A stretch of 15,832 nt of DNA from Bacteroidaceae bacterium (GCA_900769465.1 CAAGGT010000307.1:1-15832), one strand, 5' to 3'; positions 1 through 8,497 are shown, numbered from the stretch's first letter. The notes: generated from the sequence alone by a model not told the origin. A program made the numbers and translations.

Positions 1-67
1 CCTACGGGAATCGAACCCGTGTTCCATGCGTGAGAGGCATGTGTCCTAGCCACTAGACGAAAGCGCC
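1..67 (-). tRNA. tRNA-Glu (anticodon CTC), 3' end cut by window start
   Basis: Read on the minus strand, the sequence starts GGCGCTT and folds as a tRNA. The anticodon stem is CATGC/GCATG around the loop CTCTCAC, which gives anticodon CTC and reads the Glu codon GAG. The T arm is ACGGG-TTCGATT-CCCGT. Only AGG of the 3' acceptor strand lies inside the window; it would pair with the 5' GGCGCTT, so the last few bases are missing. It lies 15 bp downstream of tRNA-Ser and is probably cotranscribed with it. Confidence 0.95.
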
Positions 68-82
68 ATTTGCAAAATTAAG

Positions 83-169
83 CGGAAGCTGGGGGATTCG
101 AACCCCCGGTACGGTAACCCGTACGGCAGTTTAGCAAACTGCTGGTTTCAGCCACTCACCCAAACTTCC
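83..169 (-). tRNA. tRNA-Ser (anticodon GCT)
   Basis: This is a type II tRNA of 87 nt. The acceptor stem is GGAAGTT/AGCTTCC with discriminator G at position 83. The anticodon stem GCAGT/ACTGC encloses TTGCTAA, which gives anticodon GCT and reads AGC/AGU. A long variable arm (CGTACGG, loop, CCGTACC) is characteristic of tRNA-Ser. The T arm is GGGGG-TTCGAAT-CCCCC. CCA is not encoded: the bases after the discriminator are CT. Confidence 0.97.
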
Positions 170-206
170 ATTTGGAATAGCTTACTCCTCTCTTATTTTT
201 GCTGTG

Positions 207-237
207 CAAAGGTAGTGCTTTACTTTGGATTTAGCAA
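207..237 (-). promoter_or_regulatory. Bacteroidota-type promoter for the tRNA pair
   Basis: On the minus strand TTGC (237-234), a 19-nt spacer and TACCTTTG (214-207) match the Bacteroidota consensus TTTG-N19-TAnnTTTG. Transcription would start near position 200, about 30 nt upstream of tRNA-Ser. It is the best-matching promoter in the window. Confidence 0.75.
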
Positions 238-310
238 GCATTGTGGCAATTATTTTCAAAAAAAGTTTGTTTTGTGCTGAAAGTGGGTTCTGATGGCGGC
301 TATGGAGGGC

Positions 311-1411
311 TCAGCCCTGCCTGTTCCAGAAACTGATGTATTGTTCGGCTACCGTTGTGGGGTTGTGGTGTCTTGCCACGAACTCGATGCTCTGCTGTTG
401 CATTGCGGCTATCTGTTGTTTGTTCTTTATGAGCCACTCGAGCCGGTTGTATACGTCCTGTTCGCTTGGTGTTACGTTGACCATTGGACGCAGGGTCTCT
501 TCGTGCAGGATGTCATAGCACTCGGGCTCTGCTCCGCCAACGACTATCTTGCCTTTTGACATTGCCAAGAGGGCGTTCATGGCAGGCGAATAGCCATAGA
601 GCTGGTCGAGCAGCACGTCGCAATCCTCAATCATTCTTGAATACTGCTCAAATGGTACGCTCTCGGCCTTCAGTATCTCACAATCGTCGGGGTAGTCGGC
701 GGCAAGGCGCTCAAGGGCGCGGAGCATAATGTCAGTTCCCTTGTAGATGCTGCGCTCCTTCTGTATTCCGATGAAGAAACGTATTTTTCTGTCGGTGATG
801 TAGATGGCGCGTGCGTTGCTGTCGCTTGGAACGGGAAATGGGATGTATGTCAGCTTGTCGCTGTGCTTTGTGCTGTATGCCGCGTAATATTCATAGAGGC
901 CGGCTATTATGCCGTTGCAATTGTCGGCAATGGTGCGGTTGAGCCGTGCCTTTGGGGTGCCGCTCCAGTCGGCTTCCTGCTCGGCTACGTAGCTGTTGGT
1001 AATTCTGCGCTCGCCAATGTTGAAATCGGAGTAACGAAAACGGTGCGGGGTGCTTGTGCAGGCTTCTACCCAGTAGGCATCCATGCCGAATGCTCCCAGG
1101 AATACTTTTTTGTTGTGTTTCTTGAGATAGCGGTATATTGGCGCAATGCGCTCGGCCTTGAGTTCAAGGAACATCGGGTTTATAAGCTGCACAATGTCAT
1201 ATCCGCGCAGTCTTGGCAACAGGGTGTATAGTTTCAAAAGGTATTTTATGCCGCCCGCACGGGTGTATTCCCTTACCAGTGATATGTCGCGCCTGTAGTC
1301 CTTCCAGAAATCGCCGTTGCTCACCACGCAGACCTCGTGCCCAAGAGTGCGCAACCCCTCGGCAAGTGTCCAGTGTACGTTGCTGTATTCGCCTATGAGC
1401 AGAATCTTCAT
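311..1411 (-). CDS. GT4-like family glycosyltransferase
   Basis: This 366-aa protein is read as a GT-B-fold glycosyltransferase that transfers an activated sugar to a growing surface glycan in the cytoplasm. Visible features: an N-terminal MKILLIGEYS Rossmann strand followed by LAEGLRTLGHEV (residues 17-28), the usual opening of GT4 proteins; a linker near PFPVPSD (191-197); and a C-terminal domain with GIQKERSIYKGTDIMLRAL (215-233), then CDVLLDQLYGYSPAMNALLA (264-283) and VGGAEPECYD (291-300), in the place of the donor-binding E-x7-E region. The length is normal for the family. The start overlaps the end of the upstream GT2 gene by ATGA (4 nt), so translation is coupled; it is the last gene of the operon. 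Donor and acceptor cannot be told from sequence. No clear terminator hairpin follows; the next element downstream is the tRNA promoter. Confidence 0.85.
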   Translation of the reverse strand: MKILLIGEYSNVHWTLAEGLRTLGHEVCVVSNGDFWKDYRRDISLVREYTRAGGIKYLLKLYTLLPRLRGYDIVQLINPMFLELKAERIAPIYRYLKKHNKKVFLGAFGMDAYWVEACTSTPHRFRYSDFNIGERRITNSYVAEQEADWSGTPKARLNRTIADNCNGIIAGLYEYYAAYSTKHSDKLTYIPFPVPSDSNARAIYITDRKIRFFIGIQKERSIYKGTDIMLRALERLAADYPDDCEILKAESVPFEQYSRMIEDCDVLLDQLYGYSPAMNALLAMSKGKIVVGGAEPECYDILHEETLRPMVNVTPSEQDVYNRLEWLIKNKQQIAAMQQQSIEFVARHHNPTTVAEQYISFWNRQG

Positions 1412-2406
1412 CTTTTGGTCGGTTTATGGGATGGCTGTATGGCGCGTAACGCTCTCATTCCGCACTTGCTGTTGGCAAGGATGCGGAATATCCTGTATTT
1501 TGTGGAGTATGGGGCGCGGGGCAGGGGGTACAGGCCTAGTGGGGCAAGTTCTCCGTGGCATCTGTCGTGGATGGCTGTTGCGCTCATTCCGTTATAGAGC
1601 ATATTGCGTATGGCATCCACGGTGAGCATTGTGAGCTTGTGTGCGAAGGCTCTCTCCTGTAACTTGCTGCAGCTTTGCAATGTGTTGCGGAAATTGACGA
1701 GCCGCTCAATGATGTGCAGCATGTCGTCAATGCGCTTTGTCTCGAACTCCTGTGAGCTGTTGGCTGTTGTGGAGCCTTTGCGTATGCAGTAGTTGTAGAG
1801 TGTGGCATCGCTGTGTACCAGTGTCCTGGCGTGGAAATGGAGGATGGTGTTGAACTCCTCGTCCTCGTGGAAGATGTTCTCGGGGAAACGTATATTCTTT
1901 TCAAGCGCCAGGCTGCGGCGGAAAAAGTAGCGGCAGGGGCTGCCCGGGAGGTTGAAATCCTTCATGAACGTGGCGCCGCTGATGGTGTTGCTGAACGTTA
2001 CTCTTCTTTTGGCTTTGGCTTTGGGGGTGTCGGTGCCGGTGACCACACGGTATCTGAAGTGCAGTATCTCGGGCATTTCGTTGCGTAGCTTGTCGAGGCA
2101 TTGGCTGTAGCTGTTGCCCGGGATGATGGTGTCGTCGGCATCGACAAACTCTATGTATGTGCCTTTAGCCCTCTCTATTCCGTGGTTGCGGGCTGCACCC
2201 GGTCCGCCGTGTGTGGCGGTGACAAGGTGTATGTTGGTGCCGGGGTGCAGGCTCTCAACCCACACGGGTGGCTCGTGCGAACCGTCGTCGACGACTATTA
2301 TTTCGTAGTCGTCGGTCGCGATGCCCTGTCCGATGATGCTGTCTATGCATCGTTCAAGCAGCTCGCGGGGTAGGTTATAGTGTGGAATTACTATTGAGAG
2401 TAGCAT
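1408..2406 (-). CDS. GT2 family glycosyltransferase (second GT of the operon)
   Basis: This 332-aa GT-A glycosyltransferase probably adds one sugar to a lipid-linked surface glycan at the cytoplasmic membrane face. The N-terminal half is classic GT2: LLSIVIPHYN (2-11), IIVVDDGS (36-43) for nucleotide binding, HGGPGAARNHGI (66-77), and the metal/nucleotide DxD motif in FVDADD (87-92). The C-terminal half, from about residue 200, has no recognisable motif and probably sets acceptor choice. It starts 6 bp after the upstream GT2 gene and overlaps the downstream GT4-like gene by 4 nt, so it is the middle cistron of three. ATG at 2406 is followed directly by the conserved first beta strand, which supports this start. 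The sugar specificity is unknown. Confidence 0.9.
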   Translation of the reverse strand: MLLSIVIPHYNLPRELLERCIDSIIGQGIATDDYEIIVVDDGSHEPPVWVESLHPGTNIHLVTATHGGPGAARNHGIERAKGTYIEFVDADDTIIPGNSYSQCLDKLRNEMPEILHFRYRVVTGTDTPKAKAKRRVTFSNTISGATFMKDFNLPGSPCRYFFRRSLALEKNIRFPENIFHEDEEFNTILHFHARTLVHSDATLYNYCIRKGSTTANSSQEFETKRIDDMLHIIERLVNFRNTLQSCSKLQERAFAHKLTMLTVDAIRNMLYNGMSATAIHDRCHGELAPLGLYPLPRAPYSTKYRIFRILANSKCGMRALRAIQPSHKPTKR

Positions 2407-2412
2407 TCTGCA

Positions 2413-3384
2413 TCAATTTAGTTTTTTGAGCAAAAAGGCGTACAGGCGACAGTGGACATAGGACCCGAAGAGTGCCATTGTGGTGAGTTTGATTTTCTTC
2501 TTTATGGAGATGTTGAGCCTGTACAGCTCCGGTAAGGGTATGTTCTTGCCCTTTATCATTGCTGCGGCCTCCTTGTATTGGTGTTTCTCGCCGTCGCGGC
2601 AACGGTAAAGGTCTATGAGGTTGTCGGTGCAGTGGAACAGGATGTCGTACGCCTGCTCCTCGAGCCCGGGGAGTTTTGAAACCTTCTCGTGCAGCTGCAC
2701 CAGGTTCTTGTATATGAAGAACTTGGACTTGAAGCTGTGTGTGTTGGAGATGCTCTCGGGGTGGTCGTAGTAGTAATAGAAACCGCAGTCGGAGTAGTAT
2801 ACGTTCTCGCTTGTCTCGTAGAGTTGCGGCGTGACAAGGATGTCTTCGAAGACTTCGCCCTCGGGGAAACGGATGAACATGAACATATCGGCGCGGTATA
2901 TCTTGTTGCAGGCAAAGCAGTGGTCGTAGCCCTTGCGTCTTATCCAGTCGGTGAAGACGTTTTCATTGCCCTTGACCTTTTCGGGGTTGAACGAGATTAC
3001 CTCGCTGCGCGGCGATTCGTAGTGTCTGATGATGGGGTATTCAAGGATGTCTATGTCGGGGTTCGATTGCAGGATGCGCATATTGTAGTAATATGTGCCC
3101 GATGCTATGGTGTCGTCGCCGTCGACGAATGTGATGTATTCGCCCCTTGCTACAGCTATTCCTGCATTCCTGGCCGATGACAGGCCACCGTTCTTCTTGT
3201 GGATTACCCTGACCTTGTCGCACTCCTGTGCATAGCGCTCGCATATCGCGCCGCAATTGTCGGGGGAGCCGTCGTCGACAAGTATCAGCTCATAGTCGGT
3301 GTATGTCTGCTGCAGAATGCTTTCTATGCAGCGTTGCAGATGGCGCCTTACTTTGTATACCGGTACTATGATGCTTAATTTCAT
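2413..3384 (-). CDS. GT2 family glycosyltransferase (first GT of the operon)
   Basis: This 323-aa GT-A glycosyltransferase opens with KLSIIVPVYKV (2-12), then LILVDDGSPDNC (33-44), NGGLSSARNAGI (65-76) and FVDGDD (86-91), which holds the DxD pair. This is the WcaA-like layout found in capsule and O-antigen loci. The C-terminal region (about 200-323) is rich in Tyr and basic residues (FYYYYDHPES, then a KKKIK stretch) and could sit against the membrane, although no membrane helix is evident. It is the promoter-proximal gene: a TATCTTTG box lies about 32 bp upstream of the ATG at 3384. It shares the N-terminal motif set with the next gene but differs clearly in the C-terminal half, so the two probably make different linkages. 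The acceptor and donor are not determinable. Confidence 0.92.
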   Translation of the reverse strand: MKLSIIVPVYKVRRHLQRCIESILQQTYTDYELILVDDGSPDNCGAICERYAQECDKVRVIHKKNGGLSSARNAGIAVARGEYITFVDGDDTIASGTYYYNMRILQSNPDIDILEYPIIRHYESPRSEVISFNPEKVKGNENVFTDWIRRKGYDHCFACNKIYRADMFMFIRFPEGEVFEDILVTPQLYETSENVYYSDCGFYYYYDHPESISNTHSFKSKFFIYKNLVQLHEKVSKLPGLEEQAYDILFHCTDNLIDLYRCRDGEKHQYKEAAAMIKGKNIPLPELYRLNISIKKKIKLTTMALFGSYVHCRLYAFLLKKLN

Positions 3385-3415
3385 TGTTCTTCTCTTGTGA
3401 CTCCGCTATTTATCG

Positions 3416-3423
3416 CAAAGATA
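3416..3423 (-). promoter_or_regulatory. -7 box of the glycosyltransferase operon
   Basis: On the minus strand TATCTTTG fits TAnnTTTG exactly. It lies about 32 bp upstream of the ATG at 3384, which predicts a leader of about 25 nt. No good TTTG is found at the expected -33 distance (AT-rich TTATCGG instead), so the promoter may be weak or need an activator. Confidence 0.55.
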
Positions 3424-3538
3424 GCAAATAACCCATATATTCTCCGATAAAAAGAGCATTTTTTTTCTTTTTGCAAATTAATTGTTGCTCATAGTCAAAT
3501 TCCTGTGTCCGGTAGGCGGAATTTAGCTCTTTTTTCGC

Positions 3539-3546
3539 TATCTTCG
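3539..3546 (+). promoter_or_regulatory. Probable -7 box for the flippase operon
   Basis: TATCTTCG differs from TAnnTTTG at one base and lies 40 bp upstream of the ATG at 3586. It faces away from the glycosyltransferase promoter at 3416-3423, so both transcripts arise in the same 120-bp interval. The -33 region is poor. This position argues against the longer reading frame that begins at 3505, upstream of the box. Confidence 0.45.
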
Positions 3547-3585
3547 CATCTAATACATCTGCCGCCTTGCGACAGGCGGCTGTTT

Positions 3586-5112
3586 ATGGATAATTCAATG
3601 AGTGAGAATACAGGGAAAAATACGGCAACTGCATCGGGGGGGTACAGACGTGTAATCAAATATCTGGGTATATTCGGTGGCGCGCAGGGCTTGTCGGTGT
3701 TGCTTGGCATGGTACGCAACAAGGCAGCCTTTATGCTGCTTGGCGCGGTGGGCTTTGGCCTTATTGCCCTGTACAACCGCACGGTGCAGCTTTTCTGCGA
3801 TTTTACCGGGTTGAGCCTTTCGTTGAGTGCTGTCCGCCGTATGTCCGATGCCTACAGCAACGAGGACGAGGAGTCGGTGAGGCACTGCGTGAAGGTGGTG
3901 CGCAGCATTGCGCTGCTGACAGGCTTTGCCGGTATGATGCTTATGCTGTTGCTCTCGCCCTTTGTGTCGCAGCTGACATTTGAGAATGGCGATTACACTC
4001 TGCGCCTTGCGCTCTTGTCCCCCGTAGTGCTTTTTGTGGCGGTGGCGGGCGGTGAGCTTGCTGTGCTGCGCGGTGTGAAGCAACCGGGCAAGATTGCTTT
4101 CTATACCCTGTGGACGGCCTGCAGTGCAGTGCTGGCAACAATCCCATTGTACTATCTGTTTGGCGCAGACGGTATATTCCCCTCGATATTCCTTGTGGCA
4201 TTGCTGCAGATGGCGGGTGCCCTCTTTTTCTCGACAAAATTGTACCCCTATCGCGCCAACCCGTTCTCGCGTGCGTTGTTGCGCGAGGGCTTGGATATTG
4301 TAAAGTTGGGTGCCGGGTATATATATGCCTCGATGCTTGTATCGGGGGCTATGTGGCTTGTCTATCAGGCTGTTACAAGAATAGGTGGCGAGGATGCTAC
4401 GGGCCTTTTCTCGGCAGGATATATACTTGTGGGTATGTTGCCGTCAATACTCTTTGCTGCCTTCGATTCCGATTATTATCCGCGTCTCTCGGGCGTTTTT
4501 GCCCGCAAGGACGAGCGTAATGCAATGGTCAACGAGCATATCGAGGTGCATCTGCTTATCCAGGTGCCGGTGATATTCGGTGTGGTGCTGCTGTTGCCCT
4601 GGCTCTTTCCGCTCTTTTTCTCGCAAGAGGCCATGCCCGCGCTTCCAATGGCGCAGATTGCGGTCTTTGCGCTGCTGTTTCATGTGATGACCTATCCAAT
4701 ATCCTTTATGCCTGTGTCAAAGGGTGATACCGTCACTTTTGCCTTGCAGGAGACTGTTTATAATGTGGCATTCGTGTCGCTCACGATACTGGGGTACCGC
4801 AATTACGGATGGCTGGGTGCTGGAACAGGTATGGCTCTGGCAAGGATGATTGACCTGGCAGTGGTGTACTCCATTGCCCGCGTGCGTTATGGTTTCCGCC
4901 TGTCGGCGAGGGCTGTGGCCGCTTTCCTGCAGGCTGTGGTGGCCGGTGCGGTGGTGATGCTGTCGGTGCTTGCCTCCGACTTGATTCCGGGGATACGCTA
5001 TTGCGGTTTTGCCGTTGCGGCTTTTGTTGTCGCGGTGTCGCTCTACAGGTTGTCGCGCCACGAGAACCTGCTCTCTTTTGTTGTAAAACGAATATTCAAG
5101 AGATTTAAATGA
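3586..5112 (+). CDS. Wzx-type polysaccharide flippase (O-antigen translocase family)
   Basis: This integral inner-membrane protein of the MOP/polysaccharide-transporter superfamily would flip undecaprenyl-linked glycan units from cytoplasm to periplasm. From the ATG at 3586 it has 508 aa. It shows a string of hydrophobic helices, for example IALLTGFAGMMLMLLL, LLSPVVLFVAVAGGE, VPVIFGVVLLLPWLFPLFF and a C-terminal VVAGAVVMLSVLA. The first helix follows YRRVIKYLGIFGGAQGLSVL, the usual Wzx opening. Length and basic C-terminus (VVKRIFKRFK) fit the family. The frame is open back to 3505, but that extension lies upstream of the promoter box and is not membrane-like; MDNSMSEN (3586) or MSENTGKN (3598) is preferred. 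It is the first gene of a plus-strand operon and overlaps the M23 gene by ATGA. The divergent glycosyltransferases are the likely source of its substrate. Confidence 0.85.
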   Translation: MDNSMSENTGKNTATASGGYRRVIKYLGIFGGAQGLSVLLGMVRNKAAFMLLGAVGFGLIALYNRTVQLFCDFTGLSLSLSAVRRMSDAYSNEDEESVRHCVKVVRSIALLTGFAGMMLMLLLSPFVSQLTFENGDYTLRLALLSPVVLFVAVAGGELAVLRGVKQPGKIAFYTLWTACSAVLATIPLYYLFGADGIFPSIFLVALLQMAGALFFSTKLYPYRANPFSRALLREGLDIVKLGAGYIYASMLVSGAMWLVYQAVTRIGGEDATGLFSAGYILVGMLPSILFAAFDSDYYPRLSGVFARKDERNAMVNEHIEVHLLIQVPVIFGVVLLLPWLFPLFFSQEAMPALPMAQIAVFALLFHVMTYPISFMPVSKGDTVTFALQETVYNVAFVSLTILGYRNYGWLGAGTGMALARMIDLAVVYSIARVRYGFRLSARAVAAFLQAVVAGAVVMLSVLASDLIPGIRYCGFAVAAFVVAVSLYRLSRHENLLSFVVKRIFKRFK

Positions 5113-6800
5113 TGACTTTGTTGAAAAATATATTTTTGATTGCAGCTCTGCTTTTGGTTGCCGGCCGTTCATCTGCCCAGCCGTCGCTCGACGAGGGATT
5201 GCATCGTCCCTTTGATTTTGATTTGCTGTTGAGTGCGAGCTATGGCGAGTTGCGTTCCAATCATTTTCACGCCGGTCTTGATTTCAAGACCGGAGGAGTG
5301 GTGGGTAAACCCATAAAGTGTGTTGCCGACGGCTATATCTACCGCGCAAAGGTCGAGGCTGCGGGCTATGGTATGGCCCTGTATGTGATGCACGACGGAT
5401 ATATGACGGTCTATGCCCATCTTGACCGCTTCCCCGATGCCATTGCCAAACGTGTCCGCAAGTACCAGTATGACAAGGAGTGTTTCGAGGCCGACCTCTA
5501 TTTCCTCCCGGGTGATTACCCTGTGAAGCGTGGCGAGTTCCTTGCCTATGCCGGCAATACAGGCTACTCATTCGGGCCGCATCTGCACTTTGAACTGCGC
5601 GATGCCACGGGCAACAGGCTCTATAATCCGTTGCCCTACTACAAGCATCTGGTTGTCGATACCCGTGCGCCCAGAGCAACGGCTGTTGCCGTATATCCGC
5701 GCCGTGGCGCCGGAGCATTGTTCGCGGGGCAGGAGTCGCGTGTCTTTCCGCTCAAGGGCAATGTGTTGCCCGATACCATTGAGGCGTGGGGCGACATTGC
5801 CTTTGGTATAGAGGCGCTTGATTATATGGACAATACCACAAACAAATATGGCCTGTATAGTATTGAGCTGCTGGTGGACAGTGTGCTGTGTTTTGCAATG
5901 AAGATGGACAGTTTCACCTTCAGCGAAAACAAACTGATACTTGCCTGTGTTGACCAGGGACGTGAAAACCGTGGCGAGGGCTCTTTCCAAAAGCTGTTCA
6001 AGACAGCTAACAACCCCTTTGGCGAATACAAGACCGGCGCGGAGCGCGGATGGGTTACCATTGACCGGGAGCGCCTGTATAATGTGGAGTGCAGGATTGC
6101 CGATTATCATGGCAATGAGAGCAGCTATGCCTTTGTGGTGCGCGGCAGCAGATGCGAGGCTGTGGAGCATCCCGATGCCGGTGCGCAGCTGTTGCACTGG
6201 AACAAAGCGAATGTCATTGAGACTGAAGGGGCACGCCTGCGCATCCCGAAAGGCGGTATGTTTGATGATGCGTGCCTGAATATTGTGTATGATGACAGTT
6301 GCACGCTCTCGGGCAGTTGTCATTCGACCGATGAGGATGTTGTCTTCTGGCACGGGGCAAAGCTTTCGCTCAGGCCGGGGGATGATGTTGAGGGTGTCGC
6401 GAGGGAAAAGCTCTATATATGCAAGAAAACGCCCAAAGGCAGTTCTTGGGTTGGCGGAAAGTATTCCGACGGGTGGCTGACGGCGACGATATCATCACAG
6501 GGTGTGTATGACGTTGCTGTGGATAGTGTGCCGCCGGTGCTGTCGCCGGTGAATGAGGCTCTTTGGGAACAGAACGCAAAGGTGGTCTTCGACCTCTATG
6601 ACAGTGAGACAAGAATGACCTCGTTCCGCGGTACGCTCAACGGCAAATATGTGCTGTTCAAGTATAACCGCAAGGACCGCCGTCTCACCTTCGACTTCAA
6701 GCAAGAGAATATAAAGAGTGGCACGCACAGGCTCAAGGTGGTTGCAACCGATGCATGCGGAAACAGTGCCGTTTTTGAGAAGAATATAAAATACCAATAA
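5109..6800 (+). CDS. Secreted M23 family metallopeptidase (LytM-type)
   Basis: This is a 563-aa exported zinc endopeptidase expected to cut peptidoglycan cross-links or peptide stems in the periplasm. An N-terminal signal peptide (KNIFLIAALLLVAG, cleavage near SSAQ, residue 24) is followed by the LytM domain. Zinc and catalytic residues are all present: H54-x3-D58 in FHAGLDF, H104 in VYAHLD, and HxH at H158/H160 in GPHLHFE. An insertion of about 30 residues (112-142) sits between the halves of the domain. The long remainder looks beta-rich and ends in an Ig-like segment (about 470-563). M23 proteins of this full length with a C-terminal beta region are common in Bacteroidales. ATG at 5109 overlaps the flippase stop; ATG at 5112 is an equally possible start. 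An intact active site argues for an enzyme rather than a LytM regulator. Confidence 0.9.
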   Translation: MMTLLKNIFLIAALLLVAGRSSAQPSLDEGLHRPFDFDLLLSASYGELRSNHFHAGLDFKTGGVVGKPIKCVADGYIYRAKVEAAGYGMALYVMHDGYMTVYAHLDRFPDAIAKRVRKYQYDKECFEADLYFLPGDYPVKRGEFLAYAGNTGYSFGPHLHFELRDATGNRLYNPLPYYKHLVVDTRAPRATAVAVYPRRGAGALFAGQESRVFPLKGNVLPDTIEAWGDIAFGIEALDYMDNTTNKYGLYSIELLVDSVLCFAMKMDSFTFSENKLILACVDQGRENRGEGSFQKLFKTANNPFGEYKTGAERGWVTIDRERLYNVECRIADYHGNESSYAFVVRGSRCEAVEHPDAGAQLLHWNKANVIETEGARLRIPKGGMFDDACLNIVYDDSCTLSGSCHSTDEDVVFWHGAKLSLRPGDDVEGVAREKLYICKKTPKGSSWVGGKYSDGWLTATISSQGVYDVAVDSVPPVLSPVNEALWEQNAKVVFDLYDSETRMTSFRGTLNGKYVLFKYNRKDRRLTFDFKQENIKSGTHRLKVVATDACGNSAVFEKNIKYQ

Positions 6801-6810
6801 TTGAGATACT

Positions 6811-8457
6811 ATGAAAAAGATTTTGTTTGCTTTGGCAGCTGTGCTGCTTTTTGTGACAGAGGGTATGGCCTGTACCAACTTCCTTGTGGGTAAGAAGGCG
6901 TCGGCCGATGGCTCGGTGTTCATCTCATACAGTGCCGACAGCTATGGTATGAGCGGTTTTGTGGCTCATTTCCCCGCCGCTGTGTATCCCGAGGGTACTA
7001 TGCGCGACATTTATAACTGGGATTCGGGCGAATATCTTGGTCAGATACGCGAGGCACGCCGGACATATAACGTGCTTGGCAACATCAACGAGCATCAGGT
7101 GGCCATTGCCGAGACAACCTTCGGTGGCCGCGAGGAACTTGTGGACACTACCGGACTGATTGATTATGGCAACCTCATATATCTTGCATTGCAACGTTCA
7201 CGCACTGCACGTGAGGCTATCGACGTGATGACATCGCTTGTTGCCGAGTATGGCTATTACAGCAGCGGCGAGAGTTTTTCCATTGCCGATCCCGACGAGG
7301 CCTGGATTCTTGAGATGGTGGGCAAGGCCGGCAAGGAGAAGGGTGCCGTGTGGGTGGCAATACGCATCCCCGATGATTGCATCTCGGCTCACGCGAACCA
7401 GGCGCGCATACGCAAGTTCGATATGAAAGACAAGGAGAACGTGCGCTACTCGAAGGATGTGATAAAGTTCGCACGCAAGATGGGTTACTTTGACGGCAAG
7501 GACGAGGATTTTGACTTTGCAGCAGCCTATTGCCCTGCCGATTTCGGCGGCTTGCGCTATTGCGATGCACGCGTGTGGAGTTTCTTCAATATGTTCGGTG
7601 CCGAGGATATGGATAAATATATTGCCTGGGCTGCAGGTGACCCCACAGCAGAGCCCATGCCTCTCTATATGAAACCGAAGGCTCCGCTCTCGTTGCAGGA
7701 TATGCAGCGCGGTATGCGCGACCACTACGAGGGTACTCCTTTTGCCATTACTGATGATTTGGGCGCCGGCCCTTACAATATGCCTTACCGTCCGTCACCG
7801 CTCAGTTTTGAGGTTGACGGTAAGGAGTATTTCAATGAGCGCCCGATATCTACATTCCAGACAGCGTTCACCTTTGTGGCACAGCTGCGCAGTTGGCTCC
7901 CCAATGCTGTGGGCGGTGTGATGTGGTTCGGTACGGATGATGCGAATATGGTTGTGTTCACTCCTGTATACTGCTGTGCGACATCGGTACCCGACTGTTA
8001 TGCCGAACAATATGCCGACCCTGTTGTTTTCTCTTGGAAATCATCGTTCTGGGTGTTCAACTGGGTGTCAAATATGATTTATCCGAAATACTCTCTTGTA
8101 ATCGATGATATGCGACAGGTGCAGGGTGCGTTGGAGAGTGCAATCTATGAGCAGAGCAAGGAGGTTGAGGCCGAGGCGCTTGCCGTAATGGGTACTTCGC
8201 CAAAGTATGCGGTGAAGATGCTCACCGATTTCACTGCAACAAGTGCCGAGGAGACTCTGGCTGCCTGGAAAGCTTTCGGCGAGAAGGTTATTGTAAAGTA
8301 TAACGACCTTGTGGTGAAGAGTGAGAAGAACGGCAAGATACAGCGCTCCAATACAGGCCTTGCAGGCAAGATTACCCGTCCGGGCTATTCTGCAGATTAT
8401 TGGAAGAAGGTTGTTGAGGAGACAGGTGACCGTTATCTTATACCTGCTGCAAAATAA
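6811..8457 (+). CDS. Peptidase family C69 dipeptidase (secreted)
   Basis: This 548-aa protein belongs to the N-terminal-nucleophile family C69 (older name U34), typified by Lactobacillus dipeptidase PepD. The signal peptide KKILFALAAVLLFVTEGMA leads straight into C21 of CTNFLVGKKASADGSV, the conserved opening in which Cys becomes the N-terminal nucleophile after removal of the leader. The family hydrolyses dipeptides with broad specificity. Other family segments: GNINEHQVAIAETTFGGREE (about 90-109), GESFSIADPDEAWILEMVGK (about 152-171), and AHANQARI with nearby conserved residues. The length is usual for Bacteroidales members. It starts 10 bp after the M23 stop with no promoter visible between them, so the two are probably cotranscribed and could act in sequence on envelope peptides. 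A lipobox reading (GMAC) is weaker. No clear terminator follows. Confidence 0.92.
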   Translation: MKKILFALAAVLLFVTEGMACTNFLVGKKASADGSVFISYSADSYGMSGFVAHFPAAVYPEGTMRDIYNWDSGEYLGQIREARRTYNVLGNINEHQVAIAETTFGGREELVDTTGLIDYGNLIYLALQRSRTAREAIDVMTSLVAEYGYYSSGESFSIADPDEAWILEMVGKAGKEKGAVWVAIRIPDDCISAHANQARIRKFDMKDKENVRYSKDVIKFARKMGYFDGKDEDFDFAAAYCPADFGGLRYCDARVWSFFNMFGAEDMDKYIAWAAGDPTAEPMPLYMKPKAPLSLQDMQRGMRDHYEGTPFAITDDLGAGPYNMPYRPSPLSFEVDGKEYFNERPISTFQTAFTFVAQLRSWLPNAVGGVMWFGTDDANMVVFTPVYCCATSVPDCYAEQYADPVVFSWKSSFWVFNWVSNMIYPKYSLVIDDMRQVQGALESAIYEQSKEVEAEALAVMGTSPKYAVKMLTDFTATSAEETLAAWKAFGEKVIVKYNDLVVKSEKNGKIQRSNTGLAGKITRPGYSADYWKKVVEETGDRYLIPAAK

Positions 8458-8497
8458 TTTGCTGTATTGACCTTTGTTTCAGGTTATTTATGATGCC

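Noticed and set aside
83..237. tRNA-Ser as an integration site of a genomic island
   Set aside because: No integrase gene and no repeated copy of the tRNA 3' end were seen in the window.
863..1231. 122-aa plus-strand frame opposite the GT4-like gene
   Set aside because: It is an antisense shadow of a well-supported glycosyltransferase, with no family features.
3505..3585. Longer flippase start (MSGRRNLALF...)
   Set aside because: It begins upstream of the likely promoter box at 3539 and adds a stretch unlike the family's N-terminus; MDNSMSEN at 3586 or MSENTGKN at 3598 fits better.
5568..6353. 261-aa minus-strand reading frame inside the M23 gene
   Set aside because: It lies wholly antisense to a gene with an intact active site and shows no recognisable domain or promoter.
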